DNA from: Bdellovibrionaceae bacterium UBA2339
GTDB lineage: Bacteria; Bdellovibrionota; Bdellovibrionia; Bdellovibrionales; JAMPXM01
DNA length: 64,000 nucleotides
Reading direction: 5' to 3'
Assembly (NCBI GenBank): GCA_002344785.1
Contig: DDUL01000036.1
Coordinates: 461-64,460 of the forward strand
The notes under the pieces were generated by a model. The model did not search any database. It was not told where the DNA came from and saw nothing but the letters and a program-made list of their open reading frames with translations. This document shows, one piece after another, positions 17,147-26,302 of this stretch (its first letter is position 1; each line of letters opens with the position of its first letter). The position numbers and the translations under genes are program-made.

Positions 17147-18166
17147 TTACTTCTTCACTCGACGGGCGATTTCAGTGACCAATTCCTTCAGCCCGCGACG
17201 GGCGGCCGCTGAAATGGCGAGTGTCGCGACACCTTGGTGCCGAAACGAATCCTGCAAGCGCAGCATGTCGTCTTCACTCAAAGTGTCCACCTTATTCAAA
17301 ACCACAAGCTGCTCGCGCGAGGCCAACGGCCTGTAATCAGCTTCATCGGCCTTACTCTCATCATAGGCGGCCAGCTCATGATTGATATCGAGATAGTCTT
17401 GCCACGGGTCGCGACCTGAAATGCCGCTGGCGTCGATCAAATGCACAAACAAGTTCGTACGCTCGATATGTCGCAAAAACTGCGTGCCCAAGCCGACGCC
17501 TTCATGCGCACCTGGTACCAGCCCCGGAATGTCGGCGACGACAAAGCTTTGATCGTCGTTGGCTTTCACCACGCCGAGATTGGGCGCGAGGGTCGTGAAC
17601 GGATAGTCGGCAATCTTCGGCTTCGCCGCAGAGATCGAGGAAATCAAAGTTGATTTTCCCGCATTGGGGTAACCGATGACGCCCACATCCGCGATGAGTT
17701 TCAATTCAAGCTTCAGCGCACGTTCCTCGCCGGCCTCGCCAGGCTGGGCCTTTTCGGGAGCTTGATTCACGCTTGTACGGAAAAACCAGTTCCCTTTGCC
17801 GCCACGACCGCCCTCGAGAAACACGTGGTCACCAGGCTCTGAAAGATCCACGAGAACTTCATCAGTTTCGGCGTCCCGAACAACAGTGCCAGGCGGAACT
17901 TCGAGAATCAGATCCTGCCCATCGCTACCTGTCATATTGCGACCCTTGCCCGGATCGCCGTTGGCAGCGGCGTACTTTTTCCGAAATCGGAAATCGATAA
18001 GCGTGTTGATTTGCGGGTTCACGCGAAACACGACATGACCGCCGCGTCCACCATCGCCCCCATCGGGTCCGCCTCGCGGTTCCATGGCCTCGCGACGAAA
18101 GCTGATGGCGCCGGGGCCGCCTCGGCCCGAGCTCACCGTAATCTCAACTTCGTCGACGAACTTCAC
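17147..18166 (-). CDS. obgE: GTPase ObgE/CgtA
   Basis: 339 aa. The start is taken as GTG 18166, which has AGGAG 7 nt upstream and gives the family N-terminus V/M-KFVDEVEITV; a further GTG at 18190 is less likely. The glycine-rich Obg domain follows (GRGGPGAISFRRE, GGPDGGDGGRGG), then the G domain: P-loop GYPNAGKSTL, switch DYPFTTLAPNLG, G3 DIPG, G4 LNKVD. Obg couples ribosome assembly and stringent response. The position between rpmA and nadD is the classical rplU-rpmA-obgE arrangement. Confidence 0.95.
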   Translation of the reverse strand: MKFVDEVEITVSSGRGGPGAISFRREAMEPRGGPDGGDGGRGGHVVFRVNPQINTLIDFRFRKKYAAANGDPGKGRNMTGSDGQDLILEVPPGTVVRDAETDEVLVDLSEPGDHVFLEGGRGGKGNWFFRTSVNQAPEKAQPGEAGEERALKLELKLIADVGVIGYPNAGKSTLISSISAAKPKIADYPFTTLAPNLGVVKANDDQSFVVADIPGLVPGAHEGVGLGTQFLRHIERTNLFVHLIDASGISGRDPWQDYLDINHELAAYDESKADEADYRPLASREQLVVLNKVDTLSEDDMLRLQDSFRHQGVATLAISAAARRGLKELVTEIARRVKK

Positions 18167-18274
18167 TGCGGACTCCTGGGAAAACGGCACGCGCTTGAGC
18201 TTCGCGCCAAAACAAATGGGCTGGTCTTGGACCAGCCCAAAGTTGGAAACAATCTTTACGATCGAACCCGACCC

Positions 18275-18541
18275 TTAGGCGGTCTGCGCCTGAGGATACA
18301 CGCTGATCTTTGTGCGCAACTTATCGATGCGCTCGAACTTCACCTGTCCCTCGATCACCGAGTAGATTGTGAAGTCGCGGCCCATACGAACATTGCGACC
18401 GAGATGAAACTTCGTTCCGCGCTGGCGAACGATGATCGTGCCGGCCTTAACGGCCTCACCACCAAAGCGCTTCACGCCAAGACGGCGTCCCATTGAATCG
18501 CGACCGTTGCGTGTACTACCTGCTGCCTTCTTACTTGCCAT
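18275..18541 (-). CDS. rpmA: 50S ribosomal protein L27
   Basis: 88 aa, complete. Starts MASKKAAGSTRNGRDS and contains LGVKRFGGEAVKAGTII and QRGTKFHLGRNVRMGRD, the conserved L27 body; the N-terminal tail reaches the peptidyl-transferase centre. There is no N-terminal cleavage extension of the Firmicutes type. GGAG lies 8 nt before ATG. Between it and rplU there is a 64-nt spacer with three AGAACT repeats. Confidence 0.97.
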   Translation of the reverse strand: MASKKAAGSTRNGRDSMGRRLGVKRFGGEAVKAGTIIVRQRGTKFHLGRNVRMGRDFTIYSVIEGQVKFERIDKLRTKISVYPQAQTA

Positions 18542-18605
18542 GACTCAACTCCAGAACTCTTCCAGAACTTAATCTAGAACTTAAAGTTCGAACCGATGAT
18601 CCTAC

Positions 18606-19163
18606 TTACTTCTTGCTCGACTTCTTCTTGGCGACTTTTTTCTTGGCGCCAGCCGAAGCCTTCTTCTTCTTTGCGGCAGCGGGTTTCGCCGACGTCTTTT
18701 TCGCGGCCTTCTTTGCAGCCGCTTTGACTTTCAATTCCTTCTTCGCCGACTTGCCGCCAGCTTTCACCTTGGCTTGGATCGCCTCGATTCGAGCGGCTTT
18801 CTTTGCCGGATCCACAACGACGGGCTTCGCCGAAGCTTTCTCCGACTCACCGTTCGGCGAAGTGATCGCCTGCACGAACAAGTCCGTGAAGCTCTGGCGA
18901 TGACCTTGCGTGCGGCGATAGCCGTGACGACGCTTCTTCTTGAAGACAAGAACCTTCGCGGCGCGGTCGTGTTGAACGACAGTCACCGTCACTTTAGCGC
19001 CGGCCACAACCGGAGTGCCGAACACCGACTTCTCACCGCCAACGGCGAGCACGTCAGTGAGATCGAAGGTCTCGCCGATGTTTTTTTCCAATTTCTCAAC
19101 ACGAACGGTCTGACCAGCTTGCACACGATATTGTTTACCGCCGGTCCGAATGATGGCGTACAT
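18606..19163 (-). CDS. rplU: 50S ribosomal protein L21 with Lys/Ala-rich C-terminal tail
   Basis: 185 aa, against about 103 for a typical L21. Residues 1-~103 are normal L21 (MYAIIRTGGKQYRVQAG, VFKKKRRHGYRRTQGHRQ). The remaining ~80 residues form a low-complexity basic tail rich in K, A and S (for example KVKAAAKKAAKKTSAKPAA), reminiscent of histone H1-like tails. ATG 19163 has GGAGG 4-5 nt upstream; the frame continues upstream to 19208 without a good start. It leads the rplU-rpmA-obgE segment and follows rng. Confidence 0.93.
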   Translation of the reverse strand: MYAIIRTGGKQYRVQAGQTVRVEKLEKNIGETFDLTDVLAVGGEKSVFGTPVVAGAKVTVTVVQHDRAAKVLVFKKKRRHGYRRTQGHRQSFTDLFVQAITSPNGESEKASAKPVVVDPAKKAARIEAIQAKVKAGGKSAKKELKVKAAAKKAAKKTSAKPAAAKKKKASAGAKKKVAKKKSSKK

Positions 19164-19278
19164 GAAACCTCCAAACAGCGCGAAGCACTCGGTGATGCCA
19201 CTGATCACATTTGATTGTCAATGAAATCAGCAGCTTGCCCAGAGGCTCGGCAAGCCCAAGATCAACTCGTGCAGAACC

Positions 19279-20829
19279 CTAATTATCTTGTTTTTTCATG
19301 GATTTAGGAGCCCTGGTCCCACTCGGAATGATCTCGTACTGCTCGCGATGAAAACTAGGCTCGAGCTTAAAGACCACGCCCGCGCCAAGGCGACGCTCGA
19401 CATCTTCGAGGGCTTCGGTCTCGTCCGCGTAGATGGAATCGGCAATCTCGCTATGGCAATGCACGACCAGAACTTGGCCTTCCTGAAGGGCGAGTGCCTC
19501 GCGCTCGAGGTCACGGAAAATTTCTCGCGCGATCGTCCCTTTGGTTTTTACGTAACCTCGCCCGTCGCAGTAGTTGCAAGGTTCGCAAAGCGTTTTCACG
19601 AGGCTGGGACGAATGCGCTTGCGAGTCATCTCAACAAGGCCAAGGTTCGACATCGACACGACGGTGGTGCGGGCGCGATCGCGTGTGAGCTCTTCGCGCA
19701 AAGCTTCGAGCACCTTCTCGCGATGTGCGTCCTTTTCCATGTCGATGAAGTCGATGATGATGATGCCGCCACAGTTGCGAATGCGAAGTTGATGAGCGAT
19801 TTCGCGAACGGCCTCGAGATTGGTTTTCAAGATCGTGTCTTCGAGATCGCGCTTGCCGACATAGCGACCGGTATTAACGTCGATGACGACCAAGGCTTCC
19901 GCTTCGTCGATTACAATGTAGCCGCCGGACTTCAGCCAAATCTTGCGCTCCAGCGAGCGAGAAATTTCAAGATCGATTTCGTATTGGTCAAAGAGCGGAC
20001 GAGCATCGCGATACAGCGACACTTTGTTGCGGAACTTCGGCATGAATTGGCCAAGAAAGGCGAGAATTTTTTTGTAGGTTTCCTCGTCGTCGATCACCAC
20101 GCGGTCGACGTCTTCGTTGAGCAGGTCGCGAAGCGCGCGCAGCTCGACGTCGGGCTCGGCATGCACGAGGCCGGGCTTCTTCAGCTTCTCATAGGCTTTC
20201 TGAACATCGCTCCAGAGGCGCTGGAGATACTCGAGGTCAGATCGCAGACTGGCTTCGCTCGCACCTTCACCCGCGGTGCGCACGATCACGCCGCCCGGTG
20301 GGTTGATGGACTGGACGAGATCGCGCAGTCGTTCGCGCTCAGGCTCATCAGCGATTCGGCGCGAGACGCCGCGGTGATTGAGCGTGGGCAGATACACGGC
20401 GTGGCGGCCGGGCAAAGAAATATGCGTGGTGATGCGCGCACCCTTGGTGCCCAAGGGATCTTTGGCCACTTGGACCAGAATCCACTGCCCCTCATTGAGC
20501 AGCTCTTGAATGCGCGGCTTATTGTCGGAGTCACTGTCTTTATCGTTGATGGAGTCGCCATCTTCGCCGGATTCGGTTTCATCCAAATCGGCTACGTCGA
20601 GATCCGGGCGCACATCTCCCACATAGAGAAAGGCAGCTCGATCTAGCCCGATGTCCACGAAGGCGGCCTGCATGCCGGGTAGGACGCGCATAACTTTGCC
20701 GCGGTAAACGCTCCCGACCAAGGTCGGTGAGGTGCGACGTTCGATTTTGAGATCATTGAGGTCGCCATTTTCAATATACGCGACTCTGGTCTCGCTCGGA
20801 CGCACATTTATGAGAATTTCCGTCGGCAT
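19279..20829 (-). CDS. rng: Ribonuclease G / E family endoribonuclease
   Basis: 516 aa, RNase G length, without the long C-terminal scaffold of RNase E. An S1-like domain near the N-terminus (GSVYRGKVMRVLPGMQAAFVDIG) carries an acidic, low-complexity insertion (residues ~80-105, rich in D, E and S). The catalytic DNase I-like part has VIDVNTGRYVGKRDLEDTI with the metal Asp residues and IIIDFIDM, and the zinc-link CEPCNYCDGRGYVKT follows. It processes rRNA and degrades mRNA. AGGA precedes ATG 20829. It is divergent from pilT with an 82-nt gap. Confidence 0.93.
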   Translation of the reverse strand: MPTEILINVRPSETRVAYIENGDLNDLKIERRTSPTLVGSVYRGKVMRVLPGMQAAFVDIGLDRAAFLYVGDVRPDLDVADLDETESGEDGDSINDKDSDSDNKPRIQELLNEGQWILVQVAKDPLGTKGARITTHISLPGRHAVYLPTLNHRGVSRRIADEPERERLRDLVQSINPPGGVIVRTAGEGASEASLRSDLEYLQRLWSDVQKAYEKLKKPGLVHAEPDVELRALRDLLNEDVDRVVIDDEETYKKILAFLGQFMPKFRNKVSLYRDARPLFDQYEIDLEISRSLERKIWLKSGGYIVIDEAEALVVIDVNTGRYVGKRDLEDTILKTNLEAVREIAHQLRIRNCGGIIIIDFIDMEKDAHREKVLEALREELTRDRARTTVVSMSNLGLVEMTRKRIRPSLVKTLCEPCNYCDGRGYVKTKGTIAREIFRDLEREALALQEGQVLVVHCHSEIADSIYADETEALEDVERRLGAGVVFKLEPSFHREQYEIIPSGTRAPKSMKKQDN

Positions 20830-20911
20830 TTCCTAAAACCCTTCACGCCAAAGTCCGAAACGTCAGTATCTGCAACGACTTCATCGTTTGCGGAGCAGGC
20901 GAGGCTGAATC

Positions 20912-22102
20912 ATGGCAAAGATCGACGAGCTTTTCAAACTGATGGTTGCGGAAGGTGCTTCCGACTTGCACGTCGTGGCCGGCTCCTCGCCTTATTTGCG
21001 CAAAAATGGCGACATGGTGAAGTTGGTGGATCGACCGGTGTTGTCCGCACAGGACGCGCAGGAGTTGATCTTCGAAATTCTCTCGGAAAAACAGAAGAAA
21101 GACTTCATCACGCACTGGGAACTGGATTGCTCTTACACCATCGAGGGCGTCGGACGTTTTCGCGTGAACGTGTTCATGCAGCGAAAAGGCTTGGGCGCGG
21201 TGTTTCGCGTGATTCCCACGCGCATCAAGACGGTGGATGAGTTGGGGCTTCCCAAGGAAGTTCTCGACATGATCAACGTCCACAAGGGCTTGATCTGCGT
21301 CACCGGACCTACGGGCTCGGGTAAGTCGACAACGCTGGCGGCGCTGATTCATCACATCAACGCATCTCAACAATGCCATATTCTCACGATTGAAGATCCG
21401 ATCGAATTCGTGCATCCCTCACTCAAGTCACTGGTCAACCAGCGCGAAGTGCATGGTCACACGAAGTCGTTTGCGAATGCGCTGAAAGCCGCGCTTCGCG
21501 AAGACCCCGATGTCATTCTGGTCGGTGAGATGCGAGACTTAGAGACGATTCAGCTGGCGCTGTCGGCCGCGGAGACGGGCCACTTGGTGTTTGGAACTTT
21601 GCACACCAACAACGCGCACAAAACTGTCGATCGAATTATTGACGTTTTCCCTGGCGATAAGCAGTCGCAGATTCGCGTGCAGTTGGCGGAATCGCTTCGC
21701 GGTGTCGTGGCGCAAGCGCTGTTGCCGCGTGCCGATGGCAAAGGTCGCGTTGCGGCTCTGGAGATTCTGTTCAACACCAAAGCCGTCGCCAACTTGATCC
21801 GCGAAGGCAAAACCTTTCAGATTCCTTCGCAAATGCAGACCGGAAAGTCAGAAGGCATGTTGCCTTACGACACGTCGATCGAGCAGCTGGTTCAGCGTGG
21901 TATGATCACCAAGGAAATGGGTCTTGAGTTCTTGGGTAAGGCCGAAAAAGTCACCTCGACGCCAGCAGGTGCGGCAGGTCCAATGCCAGGCATGCCGGGA
22001 ATTCCCGGATCACCCGGTGGTGGCGCGCCTGCGACGGGAATGATTCCTCAACCGCCCGGTGGCTTGGGTGGCTTGGCAAGCAAATTCAAGAAATCCGGCT
22101 GA
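20912..22102 (+). CDS. pilT: Twitching motility ATPase PilT
   Basis: 396 aa. The GspE/PilT ATPase layout is complete: GASDLHVVAGSSPYLRKNG, Walker A CVTGPTGSGKSTTLAALI, Asp box ILTIEDPIEFVH, Walker B ILVGEMRDLETIQ and the AIRNLIRE-like VANLIREGKTFQIPS. PilT powers pilus retraction. Beyond the usual C-terminus there is a ~45-residue Gly/Pro/Met-rich tail (GPMPGMPGIPGSPGGG) ending in LASKFKKSG, perhaps a flexible interaction tail. GCGAGG precedes ATG. Pseudopilin genes lie far away in this window, at 61.8-64 kb. Confidence 0.95.
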   Translation: MAKIDELFKLMVAEGASDLHVVAGSSPYLRKNGDMVKLVDRPVLSAQDAQELIFEILSEKQKKDFITHWELDCSYTIEGVGRFRVNVFMQRKGLGAVFRVIPTRIKTVDELGLPKEVLDMINVHKGLICVTGPTGSGKSTTLAALIHHINASQQCHILTIEDPIEFVHPSLKSLVNQREVHGHTKSFANALKAALREDPDVILVGEMRDLETIQLALSAAETGHLVFGTLHTNNAHKTVDRIIDVFPGDKQSQIRVQLAESLRGVVAQALLPRADGKGRVAALEILFNTKAVANLIREGKTFQIPSQMQTGKSEGMLPYDTSIEQLVQRGMITKEMGLEFLGKAEKVTSTPAGAAGPMPGMPGIPGSPGGGAPATGMIPQPPGGLGGLASKFKKSG

Positions 22103-22124
22103 GCGAAGTATCAGCAAGCACACA

Positions 22125-22598
22125 TCAGAATTCAAAATTCCAACTGAGGCCAATGGCCTCGGCATGGATCGCCAGACGCTGCTCATCGAATCGATTTTCC
22201 GGCGGGTTGAATTGCGGCTGGAGTTGGCCTTGCGAAGACGGCGAGCCGTAGAACTCATCGGGATTCGTCGCTGCCCCATAAGTCACGATCGCCGTGCCCG
22301 CCATGATCCCGACGGCAAAGCCGATAGCGATGTTGGAGAGCTTGTCTTGCGGGCGGCCGTAGAAACTGAGTGTCGATAGACCCAACACAGCTCCGCCAAG
22401 TCCAGCGTAGAGAATTGTCGCCAGCTGTTTGCGAGGCCCGCCGACGGGCGGAGGCGCATCGTTGGGTGATTGCGCGAAGCTGGGAGTGCTGATGGCGAGG
22501 CTCATCGCCACACTGAGAAACACACTCAGCGCCATGTTGAGTGGGCGCGCGCTCGGGGCAGCAACAAGACTTTGGAACGACTTCAGCATTGCGATCAT
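22125..22598 (-). CDS. Small exported membrane protein of unknown function
   Basis: 157 aa, not recognised. A signal peptide ends in STPSFAQ, followed by a proline-rich spacer and two Gly/Ala-rich hydrophobic segments (TILYAGLGGAVLGLSTLSF and NIAIGFAVGIMAGTAIVTY), the second after a short loop with GRPQDK. The end is SWNFEF, a C-terminal phenylalanine that may be an outer-membrane signal. ATG 22598 follows the acylphosphatase stop by one nucleotide (TAACATG) with GGAGAG upstream, so the two are coupled. It converges on pilT. Confidence 0.65.
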   Translation of the reverse strand: MIAMLKSFQSLVAAPSARPLNMALSVFLSVAMSLAISTPSFAQSPNDAPPPVGGPRKQLATILYAGLGGAVLGLSTLSFYGRPQDKLSNIAIGFAVGIMAGTAIVTYGAATNPDEFYGSPSSQGQLQPQFNPPENRFDEQRLAIHAEAIGLSWNFEF

Positions 22599-22599
22599 G

Positions 22600-22974
22600 T
22601 TACTTTCTCTCCAAAACTTCTGTTACCGCTGTCTCGCCATCGGCTTTGACCGTGAACTCGCCCGGCGACCATGTACCGAAGGCATCGCGCGCCGCTTGCG
22701 CCGGAATCTCTTGCGCGCGCAAATCATGCACCGAAGCCCAAAGCGGTCCGCGGCGAAGCGCCGCTTCCAGGGCCTCGAGGCTGGGCGGCTCGCCTTCAGC
22801 CACCAACTCCACGCGACCGTCGGCCAAGTTGCGAACCCAGCCGCCGAGCTTGAGCTGGCGTGACTGCTTCTCCGCGAATCGACGATAGCCCACGCCCTGC
22901 ACGCGCCCGCTGATCAGATAGTGGCGCACATGAAGTGAGTTTTGCGCTTGCGGAAACGGCTGACGATTCGACAC
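22600..22974 (-). CDS. acyP: Acylphosphatase
   Basis: 124 aa. The catalytic loop HYLISGRVQGVGYRRFAEKQ holds the active-site Arg, and GWVRNLADGRVELVAEGE holds the catalytic Asn. Acylphosphatases hydrolyse carboxyl-phosphate bonds such as acetyl phosphate or 1,3-bisphosphoglycerate. The GTG at 22974 gives about 22 residues before the domain; a second GTG at 22926 would give a 108-aa protein nearer the family length of about 90. The C-terminus is also longer than usual. Divergent from deoC. Confidence 0.88.
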   Translation of the reverse strand: MSNRQPFPQAQNSLHVRHYLISGRVQGVGYRRFAEKQSRQLKLGGWVRNLADGRVELVAEGEPPSLEALEAALRRGPLWASVHDLRAQEIPAQAARDAFGTWSPGEFTVKADGETAVTEVLERK

Positions 22975-23062
22975 TCTTGTGACATTCCAATGTCTTGAGC
23001 GACGCGGATCAATGACTTTTTTGCTTCGCGCAGCTTCGCTAGCTTGGAGAAAGCGAGTTCAC

Positions 23063-23767
23063 ATGAACACTGCGTCACAGCGTCCTCCCCCGCGTCAGCC
23101 CGCCGAGCTGGCCAGCTTCATTGATCACACTTTGCTGAAGCCCGAGGCCGACGCCGCCGCCATCCGCAAACTTTGCGCGGAAGCGCGCACGCACAAATTC
23201 TTCGCCGTCTGTGTCAATGGCGCGCATGTGCGCTTGGCCGCAGATGAGTTGCGCGACAGTGGCGTTCAGGTGGCCTCGGTCGTGGGCTTCCCCTTGGGAG
23301 CGATGAGTTCGATGGCGAAGGCGCGTGAGGCCGAACTGGCCGCGCGCGATGGAGCACGCGAGATCGACATGGTGATGCGAATTGATCTGGCGAAGTCCGG
23401 CGTCTTCACGGGTGTGCGCGATGACATTCGCGAAGTCGTGCGTGCGGTGGACGGCCAGGCCATCGTCAAAGTCATTCTCGAGACGGGACTGCTGAGTCTT
23501 GAAGAAATCTCGCGCAGCTGTCGAGCGGCCGAGGAAGCCGGCGCGCACTTCGTGAAGACATGCACGGGCTTTTCCACAGGTGCGGCGTGTGTTGAGCACA
23601 TCGCCCTCATGCGCGACGCCGTCAGCGATCGCGTGCAAGTCAAAGCCAGTGGCGGCATTCGCAGCTGGGAGCAAGCGCGCGATTTGATTTTGGCCGGAGC
23701 CGATCGGCTTGGCACAAGTTCGGGCGTGCAACTGGTGCAGGCCAAGGCCAGCACGGGCGGTTATTGA
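23063..23767 (+). CDS. deoC: Deoxyribose-phosphate aldolase
   Basis: 234 aa, a class I aldolase TIM barrel. Seen: FIDHTLLKPEAD (start of the DeoC fold), VCVNGAHVRLA, VVGFPLGAMSSMAKARE, the reactive lysines in VKVILETG, and FVKTCTGFSTG and VKASGGIRSWEQA. It splits deoxyribose-5-phosphate into glyceraldehyde-3-phosphate and acetaldehyde, feeding DNA sugars to central metabolism. ATG 23063 is preferred over the upstream open frame. Its stop overlaps the deoA start (TGATG), so the pair is translationally coupled. Confidence 0.94.
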   Translation: MNTASQRPPPRQPAELASFIDHTLLKPEADAAAIRKLCAEARTHKFFAVCVNGAHVRLAADELRDSGVQVASVVGFPLGAMSSMAKAREAELAARDGAREIDMVMRIDLAKSGVFTGVRDDIREVVRAVDGQAIVKVILETGLLSLEEISRSCRAAEEAGAHFVKTCTGFSTGAACVEHIALMRDAVSDRVQVKASGGIRSWEQARDLILAGADRLGTSSGVQLVQAKASTGGY

Positions 23768-25140
23768 TGGCGTACCTTCCGGCGGAGTTGATTAAGAAAA
23801 AACGCGGCGGCGGTGAGCTTTCACGCGACGAGCTTAAGTTTTTGATCGAAGGCTATGTTGCAGGCTCAATCCCTGATTACCAGATGAGCGCCTGGCTCAT
23901 GGCGGTGTTCTTTCGCGGTATGACGGATGACGAAACATGGACGCTCACCGAGCTGATGATGCATTCGGGACATGTCTTCCAGTTTCCGCAGTTTCGAGGC
24001 GTGGTCGACAAACATTCCACCGGCGGTGTGGGCGACAAGACGAGTCTGATTCTGGCGCCGATCGTGGCGGCGGCTGGACTCAAAGTTCCGATGATCGCGG
24101 GTCGAGGCCTCGGGCACACCGGCGGCACGATCGATAAGCTCGAAAGCATCCCCGGCTTCTCGGTGTCGCTCACGCGCGAGAAATTCACGCAGCAGCTCGC
24201 GAATCTCGGCGTGGCGCTCATCGGGCAAACCGAAGAGATCTGCCCCGCCGACAAAAAGATCTATGGGCTTCGCGACGTCACCGCCACGGTGGAGTCACTG
24301 CCGCTCATTTGCGCATCGATCATGTCGAAGAAGCTGGCGGAAGGCATCGAGTCTTTGGTTCTGGACGTCAAATGCGGAAGCGGCGCTTTCATGAAGACCG
24401 AGACCGAGGCTCGCGCGTTGGCGACGGGCCTTAAGCGAATCGGTCAGCTCGCGGGCAAATCCGTCACGGCCTTCATCACTGATATGAACGAACCTTTGGG
24501 TCGCTTGATCGGCAACTCTGTCGAGGTCGAAGAGTGCTTGGCGATTTTGCGACGTGAGGACTTCCGACCCGGCACATTGCACAGTCTTTCGCGCATGGAG
24601 TTCTTGGATTGCGAAAAGCTCAGCGTGCAGCTCGCCGGCGAAATGATTCATCTCTGTGGGGTGACGCGAACTCGGGCCGAGGGCATTGCGCGGGCCCAAG
24701 AAGTTTTGGAATCCGGTGGTGCGTACTCGGCCTTCCAAGAGTTGATTCAACAGCAAGGCGGCGCACTGGCGCGTCTGCCGACGGCGCAGGTGCTGCGCGA
24801 AGTGACCAGCCCTCGCGCCGGCGTCATGGACATGAATTGCGAAGCCATCGGTTATGCGGGCATCGCCTTGAAGGCGGGCCGAGCTGTGGCCTCGGACATT
24901 CTCGATCCCCAAGCGGGCGTGCAGATTCTGCTTCGTCGGGGTGAGCGCGTCGATCGCGGGCAACCTGTGTTTCGGATCTTCGGCGGTCCACAAACTCAGA
25001 ATCTGGATGAAGCCGAACGTCGCTTGTTGGCTGCCATGCAGATTCGCGACCCGGGTGAATTCGTCGGCGACGAGCTCACGCGACTTCAGCAGTCCTTGCA
25101 AAATCGCAAGAACGGCGATTTGATTTTGGGTGAAGTCTGA
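23767..25140 (+). CDS. deoA: Thymidine / pyrimidine-nucleoside phosphorylase
   Basis: 457 aa. The family signature is very clear: DKHSTGGVGDKTSL (phosphate binding), GRGLGHTGGTIDKLESIPG (the PROSITE thymidine phosphorylase pattern), SIMSKKLAEGIESLVLDVKCGSGAFM, and the C-terminal pyrimidine nucleoside phosphorylase domain with RRGERVDRGQPVFRI. It makes deoxyribose-1-phosphate and a free base. Second gene of a deoC-deoA-purine nucleoside phosphorylase operon for nucleoside salvage and catabolism; whether it prefers thymidine alone or also uridine cannot be told. Confidence 0.94.
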   Translation: MAYLPAELIKKKRGGGELSRDELKFLIEGYVAGSIPDYQMSAWLMAVFFRGMTDDETWTLTELMMHSGHVFQFPQFRGVVDKHSTGGVGDKTSLILAPIVAAAGLKVPMIAGRGLGHTGGTIDKLESIPGFSVSLTREKFTQQLANLGVALIGQTEEICPADKKIYGLRDVTATVESLPLICASIMSKKLAEGIESLVLDVKCGSGAFMKTETEARALATGLKRIGQLAGKSVTAFITDMNEPLGRLIGNSVEVEECLAILRREDFRPGTLHSLSRMEFLDCEKLSVQLAGEMIHLCGVTRTRAEGIARAQEVLESGGAYSAFQELIQQQGGALARLPTAQVLREVTSPRAGVMDMNCEAIGYAGIALKAGRAVASDILDPQAGVQILLRRGERVDRGQPVFRIFGGPQTQNLDEAERRLLAAMQIRDPGEFVGDELTRLQQSLQNRKNGDLILGEV

Positions 25141-25183
25141 TTGAACCCCGCGCGACAAGCGCAATTGAGAACAGGTGGACCAC

Positions 25184-26011
25184 ATGATCGACACGAGCAT
25201 TGTTCAGAGTCTGGAAGACTCGGTGAACTACGTGCGATCCATCAGCAAGCTGCGGCCGAAAGTGGCGGTTGTGCTGGGTTCGGGCCTGGGCTCGTTCGTT
25301 AATCAGATGAAGGTGGAAGCCGCGCTCGCCTACAGCGACATTCCGGGCTTCATTCCCCCGACCGTTGAAGGCCACAAAGGCCGCTTGTTCCTTGGGCATG
25401 TTGGACCGACTCCGGTCGCCGTGCTGCAAGGACGCGTGCATTTTTACGAGGGACACTCCATGCCGAGCGTGGTGCATCCCGTGCGCACGGCGGCTTTGTT
25501 GGGCGCGGAAATCTTAGTGCTCACCAATTCGGCGGGCGGCCTGGATGCGGGCATGAAGCCTGGCGACTTCATGGTGATTGAAGACCATCTGAACCTGATG
25601 GGCGACAATCCTTTGCGTGGTCCCAACCTCGCGCAGTTTGGCCCCCGATTCCCCGACATGACCGAGGCTTATGATCGCAAACTGGTCGCCTTGATGTTGG
25701 AAGTGCTGAACAAGCTCGGCGTTCGTCATCATCGCGGCGTCTACTGTGGAGTTGCGGGACCGACCTATGAAACTCCGGCCGAAGTTCGCTACTTGCAATT
25801 GATCGGCGGCAAAGCCGTCGGCATGAGCACTGTACCGGAGACCATCGCGGCCCATCACCTGGGACTGCGAGTTTGCGCTCTTTCGTGCATCACCAACCTC
25901 GCTGCTGGGCTTTCGCAGTCGAAGCTTTCGCATGACGAGGTCACTGAAACCGCGAAGAACGTCGAGCATCAATTTGGCCAGTTCTTGGCAGAGTTCATCA
26001 CTCGACTTTAG
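25184..26011 (+). CDS. punA: Purine-nucleoside phosphorylase (trimeric, PNP/MTAP family)
   Basis: 275 aa. Motifs: VVLGSGLGSFVNQM (phosphate loop), GHKGRLFLGHVG, LQGRVHFYEGHS, VLTNSAGGLDAGM, and PTYETPAEVRYLQ with MSTVPETIAAHHLGL. This is the low-molecular-mass, trimeric class, which cleaves inosine, guanosine and their deoxy forms. AGGTGG lies 5-6 nt before ATG 25184. It completes the nucleoside operon with deoC and deoA; together with hpt this gives a full path from nucleosides to reusable bases and sugar phosphates. Confidence 0.93.
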   Translation: MIDTSIVQSLEDSVNYVRSISKLRPKVAVVLGSGLGSFVNQMKVEAALAYSDIPGFIPPTVEGHKGRLFLGHVGPTPVAVLQGRVHFYEGHSMPSVVHPVRTAALLGAEILVLTNSAGGLDAGMKPGDFMVIEDHLNLMGDNPLRGPNLAQFGPRFPDMTEAYDRKLVALMLEVLNKLGVRHHRGVYCGVAGPTYETPAEVRYLQLIGGKAVGMSTVPETIAAHHLGLRVCALSCITNLAAGLSQSKLSHDEVTETAKNVEHQFGQFLAEFITRL

Positions 26012-26064
26012 TTCTTTAACTCAATGCCATCGATTCTTGGGGGGCTTGGGAAAGGCCTTGGACA

Positions 26065-26092
26065 ACGCTCGACGAGCGTCCGGTTAGTTTTT
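26065..26092 (+). terminator. Possible Rho-independent terminator after the nucleoside operon
   Basis: A perfect inverted repeat ACGCTCG-A-CGAGCGT (26065-26079) is followed after nine bases by TTTTT (26088-26092). It sits 54 bp after the punA stop. The gap between stem and T-run is longer than usual. Confidence 0.3.
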
Positions 26093-26302
26093 CGCAGGTT
26101 TCATCTCGATCAAATGGAAAACTCGACCAGCTCCCCCTTTGGGCCAGAACGCTTCGCGCGAAGCTGCTTCTGGACTAACCCTTTTCACTCGAAAAACCGA
26201 CATTACTTTGCGGACCTTTGATGTCCGTGCCGTGAAACCCGCTCTTGGAGCGGCTTTCCTGGCCCACGCCAACTCCAGGCATTGTTTCGACAGGAGGTCG
26301 AA

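Noticed and set aside
19288..20646. 452-codon plus-strand frame opposite rng
   Set aside because: It lies antisense to the clear rng gene and has the composition of a frame shadow; no motif.
22900..23062. tRNA-like or ncRNA gene in the acyP-deoC gap
   Set aside because: No cloverleaf arms or CCA found; the gap is a divergent promoter region.
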